Below, piece after piece: positions 8,302 through 14,725 of a DNA stretch of 64,000 nucleotides (position 1 is the stretch's first letter; the number at the start of each line of letters is the position of its first letter). A program made the position numbers and the translations under genes. Location: the NCBI GenBank assembly GCA_004134995.1, contig REGP01000001.1:310001-374000 (forward strand). The letters are read 5' to 3'. The notes under the pieces are model-generated. The model saw only the letters and a program-made list of their open reading frames with translations. It made no database searches and was not told the DNA's origin. The DNA is from Oxalobacteraceae bacterium CAVE-383 (GTDB taxonomy: Bacteria; Pseudomonadota; Gammaproteobacteria; Burkholderiales; Burkholderiaceae_D).

Positions 8302-9384
8302 ATGAAAAAACTAGAGGCAGGAGGCAAACGGCTGCTGCAGTATGCAGTCGTATTTCTGGCAGCGATGGCGGCAATGCCACCATCGTTCGCGCAAGTGTCG
8401 GTGCCGATGTACAAGGGCGCCGACCGCACCGAGCGCCTGATCGCAGGCGCCAAAAAAGAGGGCCAGCTGATGGTGTATTCCTCGATGACGGAGCGCGATA
8501 CCGCCAACGTCATCAAGAGTTTCGAAGAGAAATACGGCATCAAGGTCAGCGTCTGGCGTTCCGGCAAGGACAAGGTCTTGCAGCGCGTGATCTCGGAAGG
8601 CCGGGCCGGGCGCGACGCGGCTGATTTCGTCTGGAACGTGAGCCCCGAAATGGAAGCGCTGCACCGGGAAAAGCTGCTGCAGCCGGTCTGGTCGCCGCTG
8701 GAGAAGAACCTGATTCCGCAGGCGGTGCCCAAGCATGGCGAATGGGCCGGTTCGATGCTGTATGTGTTCGTGCAGGCCTACAATCCGAAGCGTGTCGCCA
8801 AGGATGAATTGCCGAAGACCTGGGACGATCTGCTGGATCCGCGCTGGAAGGGCCGGCTCGGCATCGAATTCAAGCAGCAGGAATGGTTTTACCGTCTGCT
8901 GACGGTGCTGGGCGAGGAAAAGGGCCTGGCGCTGTTCCGCAAACTGGTCGCCACCAACGGCCTGTCGATCCGCATGGGCAGCTCGGTGCTGGCCAATTCG
9001 GTGGCCAACGGCGAGACCGACCTGGCGCTGACCATGTACAGCTTCCTGGTCGACCAGTTCAAGGCCAAGGGCGGCGATATCGAGTATCTGGCGATGGCGC
9101 CGACCATTGCGCTGCCGGACGGCGTCGGCATTCCGAAGCGGGCCAGGCATCCCTATGCGGCGACGCTGTTTTTCGATTTCATGCTGAGCGACGGCCAGAA
9201 AATCCTGGCCGACAATCTGGTGGCGACCACCGCCCAAGGCGACCAGAATATGGCGCGTTTCCCGCAGCCGGTGTTTATCGATCCGGCCAAGGTGCTGGAC
9301 GATTACGCCAAGTGGACCAAGCTGTATGACGACACTATTCGCGGAGCAGGTACGGGAACCGCGGCAGGCGCGGCCAAGCAATAA
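8302..9384 (+). CDS. Extracellular solute-binding protein (family 1-like), orphan
   Basis: A 360-residue periplasmic binding protein of the iron/spermidine-type fold. The N-terminus has a Sec signal peptide (hydrophobic LLQYAVVFLAAMAAMPPSFA, cleavage after SFA). Then come GADRTERLIAGAKKEGQL, YGIKVSVWRSGKDKVLQRV and the YNPKRV region typical of the family. The start at 8302 has GGAGGAAAG directly upstream. No permease or ATPase gene adjoins it, so it is an orphan here. It is a clear paralog of the protein encoded at 31281-32372, with many identical stretches. Both sit inside catabolic operons, so both probably bind a carboxylate or a chelated substrate; this is inference. Confidence 0.88.
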   Translation: MKKLEAGGKRLLQYAVVFLAAMAAMPPSFAQVSVPMYKGADRTERLIAGAKKEGQLMVYSSMTERDTANVIKSFEEKYGIKVSVWRSGKDKVLQRVISEGRAGRDAADFVWNVSPEMEALHREKLLQPVWSPLEKNLIPQAVPKHGEWAGSMLYVFVQAYNPKRVAKDELPKTWDDLLDPRWKGRLGIEFKQQEWFYRLLTVLGEEKGLALFRKLVATNGLSIRMGSSVLANSVANGETDLALTMYSFLVDQFKAKGGDIEYLAMAPTIALPDGVGIPKRARHPYAATLFFDFMLSDGQKILADNLVATTAQGDQNMARFPQPVFIDPAKVLDDYAKWTKLYDDTIRGAGTGTAAGAAKQ

Positions 9385-9435
9385 CGGCGCAGGATTTTCA
9401 ATCAATATTCGATTTACTATTTTTAAGGCGACATC

Positions 9436-10893
9436 ATGAACGATCGTACTGAATTGCAAGTTGGCCTGATGCTGATCGGCGGCGAGCTGGTGGAAAGCGA
9501 ATCCGGCGCCTGGCTGGACTCGGTCAATCCGGCCACCGAAGAACTGATCGGCCGCGTGCCGGCCGGCACCAAGGCCGATGTCGAGCGCGCCTATGAGGCC
9601 GCCGCCGCCGCCCAGCCGGCCTGGGCCGCGCTGACCCCTGCCGCGCGCGGCGCCTATCTGCTGAAAGTGGCGGCGGCCATGCGCGAGCGCGCCGACGAGA
9701 TCCTGCGCATCGAAGTCATGGACACCGGCAATACCATCACCAAGATGAAGGGCGACGTGCTGCAGGCGGCCAAGGCGCTGGAATGGTTCGCCGGGCTCGG
9801 CACTGAACTCAAGGGCGAATCGATTCCCGCCAGCGCCGACAATATGCACATCAGCATCCGCGAGCCGTACGGCGTGGTCGGCCGCATCGTGCCGTTCAAC
9901 CATCCGATCAAATTCGCGTCGAACGCCATCGCCGGGCCGCTGATGGCCGGCAATACCGTGATCGTCAAACCGCCCGAGCAAAGTCCGCTGTCGGCCGGCA
10001 TCCTGGGCGAGATCTGCCGCGAGCTGCTGCCGGCCGGGGTGGTCAATATCGTCACCGGCAACGGCATGCCGGTGGGCGACGCGATTGCGCGGCATCCGAA
10101 GATCAAGCGCATTGCCTTCACCGGCTCGGTGCCGACCGGCATGGCGATCCAGCGCGCGGCGGCGGAAGTCTGCGTCAAGCACGTCACGCTGGAACTGGGC
10201 GGCAAGAATCCGCTGATCGTGTTCCCTGACATGGACCCGGCCAAGATCGCCGACGTCGCCATCGGCGCCATGAATTTCGCCTGGTCGGGCCAGTCCTGCG
10301 GTTCGGCCAGCCGCCTGCTGGTGCATGAATCGCTGTACGACGACGTGCTCAAGCTGGTCACCGAAAAGGCGGCGGCGCTGCGCCTGGGCGATCCGCTGGA
10401 CGGCAATTCGCAGATGGGACCGTTGAATTCGAAGAAGCACTATGACCGCGTCTGCCAGATGATCCAGAAGGGCAAGGACGAGAAGGCGCGCCTGATGACC
10501 GGCGGCGGCCGTCCCGAAGGCAAGCAGTTCGAAAAAGGCTACTGGCTGCAGCCGACCGTGTTCGCCGAAGTCACGCCGCAAATGACCATCGGCCGCGAGG
10601 AAATCTTCGGGCCGGTGCTGTCGGTGTTCAAGTGGAAGGACGAAAAGGAAGCAATCGACATCGCCAATTCCACCGAATACGGCCTCACCGCATCGATCTG
10701 GACCAACGACCTGAAAACCGCGCTGCGCATGGCCAAGGCGGTGCAGTCCGGCTATATCTGGGTCAACGGCGCGTCGGGCCATTTCTACGGCACCCAGTTC
10801 GGCGGCATGAAGAACAGCGGCCTGGGCCGGGAAGAAGGTATCGACGAGCTGCTCAGCTATACGGAAGTCAAGACGATTCATATCCGCTTGTAA
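9436..10893 (+). CDS. Aldehyde dehydrogenase (NAD(P)-dependent, ALDH superfamily)
   Basis: A 485-residue ALDH of standard length. The general base Glu is E253 in TLELGGKNP and the nucleophile is C288 in WSGQSCGSA. The VNPATEE start, FNHPIKFA and GREEIFGPV motifs are also present. It oxidises an aldehyde to a carboxylate, probably the last oxidation in the operon that begins at hyuB. ATG 9436 is preceded by AAGGCGA. The gene ends 30 bp before the end of a convergent LysR gene, with only a GC-rich hairpin and no U-tract between them. The substrate is unknown. Confidence 0.93.
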   Translation: MNDRTELQVGLMLIGGELVESESGAWLDSVNPATEELIGRVPAGTKADVERAYEAAAAAQPAWAALTPAARGAYLLKVAAAMRERADEILRIEVMDTGNTITKMKGDVLQAAKALEWFAGLGTELKGESIPASADNMHISIREPYGVVGRIVPFNHPIKFASNAIAGPLMAGNTVIVKPPEQSPLSAGILGEICRELLPAGVVNIVTGNGMPVGDAIARHPKIKRIAFTGSVPTGMAIQRAAAEVCVKHVTLELGGKNPLIVFPDMDPAKIADVAIGAMNFAWSGQSCGSASRLLVHESLYDDVLKLVTEKAAALRLGDPLDGNSQMGPLNSKKHYDRVCQMIQKGKDEKARLMTGGGRPEGKQFEKGYWLQPTVFAEVTPQMTIGREEIFGPVLSVFKWKDEKEAIDIANSTEYGLTASIWTNDLKTALRMAKAVQSGYIWVNGASGHFYGTQFGGMKNSGLGREEGIDELLSYTEVKTIHIRL

Positions 10894-10922
10894 GGCCGGC
10901 GCCTCCGCAGGCGAAGCGGCGC

Positions 10923-11888
10923 CTAGAAAATCTCCGTGCGCCGCTGTGCCGCGCAATCGCGCACGGCGCCGATCAGCACCTGCATATCCGGCGTGGGCAC
11001 GAAGTTGGAGCGCATCATCAGGCCGGTGGTGCGCGCGATCAGGCCGATCGATTCGTCGCCGCTGCGCGTGGTCGGCGTCAGTTTGACCATGGCGCCGTTT
11101 TCGACATCGAGCTTGACCGCGCTCCACGGCACGAACCAGATGGCGTCGCTGTTGATGGTGTAGATGCGGCCGAACGAGATCGACAGGCTTTCGATGAAAT
11201 CGTTGATCGGCCCCAGGTCCAGCGCCATCGCCAGCGGCGCGGCGGCGCGCCGGTTGATCGAGGTCTTGGGCGGCAGGATGGCGGTAAAGCGCTGCACCTG
11301 TTCGCCGCCTGGCGATGAAGGCGGTGACGGCGGCGAGGCCAGCAGCGGATGGCCGGGGCGCACCACCACCACCAGCGGATCGGCATACAGGTATTCGAAG
11401 GACAGGCCGGCCATCTGTTCCGGATCGAGATGGCGGCACAGCACCAGGTCGAACTCGCGCTCGCGCAACTGATCCATCAGGTAACTGGTGGTGCCGGTGA
11501 GGACGCTGACCTGGATATTCGGCACGCGCCGGCGGAACGCCATCAGCGCCTGCGGCACGAAGGAGGCGGTCATGGCCGGCGTGGCGCCGATCTTGATGAC
11601 CGGATTGGTGGGTTTGCGCGCCGGCCCCATGAAATTGGTGGCCTGCTGCAGCGCCTGCACGGCGGCTTCGGCGTAGGTGGCGAAGACATCGGCCTGCGGC
11701 GTCATTTCGGCGCCGCGCCGGCCGCGGTCGAACAGGCGGATGCCGAGGATTTCCTCAAGCTCCTTGATTGTCTTGGAAACGGCGGGCTGGGAAATGGATA
11801 AGGCCACGGCTGCCTTTTGCAATGTCGCATGTTGGGCGACCGCCAGGAAACACTGCAAATGCCGGAATTTGATGCGACCGTCGATCAT
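10923..11888 (-). CDS. LysR-family transcriptional regulator (PcaQ-like)
   Basis: A 321-residue LysR regulator. The winged helix is at about residues 7-66 (FRHLQCFLAVAQHATLQKAA, LSISQPAVSKTIKELEE, RLFDRG). The rest is the ligand-binding domain. The opening IKFRHLQCFLAVAQ resembles the PcaQ/GbpR subgroup, which responds to aromatic or sugar-acid metabolites. A Pro/Ser-rich insertion (about residues 184-194) interrupts the ligand domain. It is divergent from the arylmalonate-decarboxylase-like gene at 12020. The intergenic region carries a T-N11-A dyad that is repeated, with the whole promoter, upstream of hyuB. This makes it the best candidate activator of both operons. A palindrome TTATGCATAA near its own start suggests autoregulation. 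Confidence 0.93.
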   Translation of the reverse strand: MIDGRIKFRHLQCFLAVAQHATLQKAAVALSISQPAVSKTIKELEEILGIRLFDRGRRGAEMTPQADVFATYAEAAVQALQQATNFMGPARKPTNPVIKIGATPAMTASFVPQALMAFRRRVPNIQVSVLTGTTSYLMDQLREREFDLVLCRHLDPEQMAGLSFEYLYADPLVVVVRPGHPLLASPPSPPSSPGGEQVQRFTAILPPKTSINRRAAAPLAMALDLGPINDFIESLSISFGRIYTINSDAIWFVPWSAVKLDVENGAMVKLTPTTRSGDESIGLIARTTGLMMRSNFVPTPDMQVLIGAVRDCAAQRRTEIF

Positions 11889-11891
11889 GGA

Positions 11892-11963
11892 TTATGCATA
11901 ACCTTTGATTATGTGTTGACGGCGAAAATATCACTTTACATAACTTTTTGCAATGACTATCGT
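11892..11963 (+). promoter_or_regulatory. LysR-type promoter of the AMDase/racemase-like gene, overlapping the lysR control region
   Basis: The dyad ATAAC-N5-ATTAT (11898-11912, T-N11-A form) is followed at the same 28-base distance as at 3380-3445 by TTTACA (11935-11940), a 17-bp spacer and TATCGT (11958-11963). The palindrome TTATGCATAA (11892-11901) overlaps the dyad, 4 bp from the lysR start codon, and may serve autoregulation. Confidence 0.78.
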
Positions 11964-12019
11964 GAGCGCACAAGACGGTAAAAACGGACCGGCGACGGGC
12001 CGGCAATAGGAGACGCAAT

Positions 12020-12745
12020 ATGTATGGCTGGCGAGGCAGGATAGGCAGCGTGGCGGCGACGCCTTCGGATATTTTTTCGTATGAGTTCTACAAGATCGTG
12101 CCGCCCGGACTGTCGATCATGCAGACCACGCTGTCGATCCACATCATGAACAGGCAGGAACTGGCCGACGGCTATGCCGGCACCGAAAAAATGGCCGTGG
12201 CGCTGGCCCGCGAAGGCGCCGACGTCGTCATCCTGGGCGGCGCGCCCACCTTGTACGACCAAGGGCCCGGCGCCGATACCGCCTTGTCCGAACGCATTTC
12301 CAAAGTGGCCGGCGTGCCGGTGGTCAGCAACCAGACCGCGATGATGGACGGCCTGCGTTCCTTCAACTGCCGCAAGATCATGATCGCTTCGCCGTTCAAT
12401 GAAGAAAACAACCGGAAGCTGAAGAAGTATCTGGAAGGATCCGGTTTCGAAGTGGTGGGCGTGTACGGCATGGGCTTCGCGGCCAATGCCGACATCAATC
12501 GCGTCTCGGAAGGCGATGCCTATCGTTTCCTCAAACAGAGCGGCCTGGCCTGTCCGCAGGCCGAAGGCATGATCGTGCCGTGCGCCAACTGGCCTACCAC
12601 ATTGATCGCGCCGCAGATCGAGCGAGATCTGGGCATTCCCGTCGTCACCAGCAACCAGGCCAAGACCTGGGGCGCGTTGAAAGCGCTCGGCATCAAGGAC
12701 CGTATTCCGGATTTCGGCCGCCTGCTGGCTGAAAAATTGCACTGA
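12020..12745 (+). CDS. Asp/Glu/hydantoin racemase-superfamily protein, arylmalonate-decarboxylase-like
   Basis: A 241-residue protein of the Asp/Glu/hydantoin racemase superfamily, in the maleate isomerase/arylmalonate decarboxylase branch. Racemases and maleate isomerase use two Cys. Here the first position is Gly (GGAP, G73-G74) while the second Cys is kept (IVPCANW, C188 by hand count). Bordetella arylmalonate decarboxylase (240 residues) has the same G74/C188 arrangement. A one-Cys enzyme would be expected to decarboxylate or protonate on one face rather than racemise. AGGAG lies upstream of ATG 12020. It is alone in its transcript, with a strong terminator behind it, and shares its promoter type with hyuB. 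Hydantoin or malonate derivatives are possible substrates, inferred only. Confidence 0.82.
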   Translation: MYGWRGRIGSVAATPSDIFSYEFYKIVPPGLSIMQTTLSIHIMNRQELADGYAGTEKMAVALAREGADVVILGGAPTLYDQGPGADTALSERISKVAGVPVVSNQTAMMDGLRSFNCRKIMIASPFNEENNRKLKKYLEGSGFEVVGVYGMGFAANADINRVSEGDAYRFLKQSGLACPQAEGMIVPCANWPTTLIAPQIERDLGIPVVTSNQAKTWGALKALGIKDRIPDFGRLLAEKLH

Positions 12746-12792
12746 TTTTTTCTGCTCTAGACCCCGCGGATCAGTTCCTGGCCGCGTTGACG

Positions 12793-12821
12793 CCGCCGAC
12801 TTATATCGGCGGTTTTTTTTT
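12793..12821 (+). terminator. Rho-independent terminator after the AMDase-like gene
   Basis: CCGCCGA and TCGGCGG form a 7-bp stem with the loop CTTATA, followed by nine T residues. It lies 48 bp after the stop codon. Confidence 0.93.
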
Positions 12822-12881
12822 GCAAAGGCGAAAAAAAACCGCGCTTGGCGCGGCGATATGAATAGCGAAAACGGGAAGCAA

Positions 12882-13169
12882 TTATGCTCTACGATGCTCC
12901 AACAGCCATTGGCGTAGTGCGCCGTTCATCTTTGTTTGCCAGCCAGCACCCTCGCTTTTAAAGGCTTCGATCACATCTTCATCAAAACGGACAGTAATTT
13001 GCACTTTTGTTCCGCTGCCAACCGGACGTCCACGCGGACGCATCGGCTTGAGTTGGCGTAATTGATCGTCCGTCAACGGCAATGCATCGGGATCGCTCAA
13101 AGCAGCCTTGGTGATCGCTTTATCTTCTTCCATTGTTGGCCGGATGGTTCCGATTTTAAGCTTGGGCAT
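12882..13169 (-). CDS. brnA: BrnA-type antitoxin
   Basis: A 95-residue antitoxin of the BrnA family. The C-terminal ribbon-helix-helix DNA-binding part is clear: VQITVRFDEDVIEAFKSEG, then GWQTKMNGALRQWLLEH. The N-terminal half carries the RPRGRPVGSGTK linker typical of BrnA. BrnA binds the BrnT ribonuclease and represses its own operon. ATG 13169 has GGAGGT upstream and overlaps the old 3' end of brnT, as in normal brnTA loci. Here the toxin gene is broken, so this antitoxin is now without a functional partner at this site. It could still counter another BrnT or act as a repressor. Confidence 0.92.
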   Translation of the reverse strand: MPKLKIGTIRPTMEEDKAITKAALSDPDALPLTDDQLRQLKPMRPRGRPVGSGTKVQITVRFDEDVIEAFKSEGAGWQTKMNGALRQWLLEHRRA

Positions 13170-13303
13170 AACGATTTACCTCCATGTCGAACATCCGGCA
13201 CTGCGTACATCGTATCCCATTCAATCTCTGCGGCATCCGCCAGCGAAACATCATGCTTGGCAATATTGGCGACGTTCTTCTTTGGATCGAACGTCAAATT
13301 CAT
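13156..13303 (-). pseudogene. brnT: brnT toxin gene with internal deletion
   Basis: The start is a clear BrnT N-terminus: MNLTFDPKKNVANIAKHDVS and ADAAEIEWDTMYAVPDVR. The sequence then jumps. In another frame, immediately afterwards, it reads MEVNRYAQA and stop (TAA at 13156-13158), which is the usual BrnT C-terminal ending and overlaps the brnA start. About 40-45 central codons, including the RNase core strands and the R-I-I-S-x-R-K-A segment, are missing and the frame is shifted. The open frame that starts at 13303 runs on to 13097 as nonsense inside brnA. The locus is therefore a dead toxin with an intact antitoxin. Confidence 0.85.
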
Positions 13304-13568
13304 TGAATTATCATAACTACGTTTAATCGGGAAATCAATAAATAAATTGCAGAAATAAGGCCTGGTTAATATAAGCGAGGTTTCTGATGTGGCTGCAACG
13401 GAGAGATCCCAAAATACGTCTTAAATTGTCGGGGGATTTATCAGAGGAGGGGTGACGACATATTTCTCTTGTCATAGTGAACGCATAGCTATTGGATTCG
13501 CCTGTAATGACACAAATTGGCACGAGAGGCGCGGCCAGCTACATCCCGGCCGCCACCCCAATCGGCTT

Positions 13569-14621
13569 TTACTTCTTGTTATAGACATGCCCTTCCATCC
13601 AGGCAATCAGGCGGAACATGATCTGCTTGTTGTTTTTCTCCAGCGCCATGGTGTGGCCGTTGCCGTAGATGCCGGCTTCCGGCAGCACGTCGATCGTCAC
13701 GTCGCCGCCGATGGCCGCCATCTCCTTCTGGAATTTGCGTGAGGCGTCGATGCGGTCCTGCGCATGATCGCCGATGACGATGATGATCGGCACCCTGACC
13801 AGCTTCTGCCTGGCGTCCGGCGGAATGTTGTCGAAGGCGGTGACCGAGCTTTCCAGCGCCAGGATGCCCTTGACCTTGTCCGGGCGCGCGGCAGCGGTCA
13901 GGTAGCCCAGCAGGCCGGAAGAGGACCAGGTCTGCAGCACCACAGGCGTGCCGATCTTGTCGATCAGCGCGGAATAGGCTTCCACCGATTTGCGGGTTTC
14001 TTCCGGATCGCGATAGGTGCTGACGGTTTGCGGATAATAATTTTTGGCGGCTTCGATCGGGAACTGGGTGTTCGGATACGGCACGCCGAACTTCGGACCC
14101 CAGCGGAACGTGACCCAGGACGATTCGAAGGAATAGCGGTTGATCGCCGGCAGCGAGGCGGCCGGCGCCTTGCCCAGCTTGACCGCGTTGATCTGGCAGA
14201 TGTCGGTGCCGGCGCGGCCGGTATTGACGCGGTCCACGCCATAGGTGGCGAAACCTTCGCGCAGGAACAGCGTCAGCCAGCCTTCGCGGCCATCCGGCGT
14301 GGTGTCGTAGAAGCGGGCGGTATGGCCGCCGCCGGAATTGAACAGGATCGGATATTGATAGCGCTGGTGATATGGATACTGATAGGTCGAATAAACATTG
14401 TCGACCACCACCTGGCCGCTCGGCCAGCGTTCGCTGTTCGGATCGCCGCCGTCGTTGGTGGTGCAATTGATGACGCGGCCGCCGGCTTCCATGCTGCCCT
14501 GTTTCAGGATCATCAGCGGACCCGCGCCATCGTCGGCGCGGACTGAGCCTGCCGCAAGCATGAGGGCAAGGGTAGAGCAGGCGGCGAAGGTGTTAACCGG
14601 ACCGGAATAAGCTTTGAACAT
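13569..14621 (-). CDS. Secreted alpha/beta-hydrolase-family protein
   Basis: A 350-residue protein with a Sec signal peptide (FAACSTLALMLAAGSVRA, cleavage near ADD). The body looks like an alpha/beta hydrolase: PILFNSGGGHTARFYDTTPD as the oxyanion strand, a nucleophile-elbow-like segment QTWSSSGLLGYLTA, then VPIIIVIGDHAQDRIDASRK with an acid Asp and a late GNGHTMALEKNN with the catalytic His. The elbow SxSxG is not the standard GxSxG, so the nucleophile assignment is uncertain. ATG 14621 follows GGAGA at good spacing. It stands alone on the minus strand, downstream of the EgtB-EgtD gene with a hairpin between. Likely a periplasmic esterase or lactonase of unknown substrate. Confidence 0.75.
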   Translation of the reverse strand: MFKAYSGPVNTFAACSTLALMLAAGSVRADDGAGPLMILKQGSMEAGGRVINCTTNDGGDPNSERWPSGQVVVDNVYSTYQYPYHQRYQYPILFNSGGGHTARFYDTTPDGREGWLTLFLREGFATYGVDRVNTGRAGTDICQINAVKLGKAPAASLPAINRYSFESSWVTFRWGPKFGVPYPNTQFPIEAAKNYYPQTVSTYRDPEETRKSVEAYSALIDKIGTPVVLQTWSSSGLLGYLTAAARPDKVKGILALESSVTAFDNIPPDARQKLVRVPIIIVIGDHAQDRIDASRKFQKEMAAIGGDVTIDVLPEAGIYGNGHTMALEKNNKQIMFRLIAWMEGHVYNKK

Positions 14622-14667
14622 TGTTGTCGTCTCCAAATAGTTTGTTTTGGTTTGTTTTTAGGGAGAG

Positions 14668-14703
14668 TATCGCCCCGCCGCGAGGGCGGGAAGCGATATT
14701 TTT
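14668..14703. other. Stem-loop between egtBD and the secreted-hydrolase gene
   Basis: TATCGC-CCCGCC pairs with GGCGGG-AA-GCGATA, followed on the plus strand by five T. Both flanking genes lie on the minus strand, where there is no U-tract after the stem. It may be a processing or weak termination structure rather than a standard terminator. Confidence 0.5.
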
Positions 14704-14725
14704 GCAGAGTTGCGCTTTTTTTGAA

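Noticed and set aside
10894-10924. Terminator between the ALDH and lysR genes
   Set aside because: A GC-rich inverted repeat (GGCGCC twice) is present but neither strand has a T-tract after it.
8311-11439. Minus-strand open frame of over 1000 codons opposite the binding protein, ALDH and part of lysR
   Set aside because: Shadow frame caused by codon bias; it overlaps real genes on both strands and has no recognisable motif.
13335-13523. 62-codon minus-strand frame between brnT and the secreted-hydrolase gene
   Set aside because: No ribosome site, no recognisable sequence and atypical composition. The stretch 13304-13568 appears non-coding.
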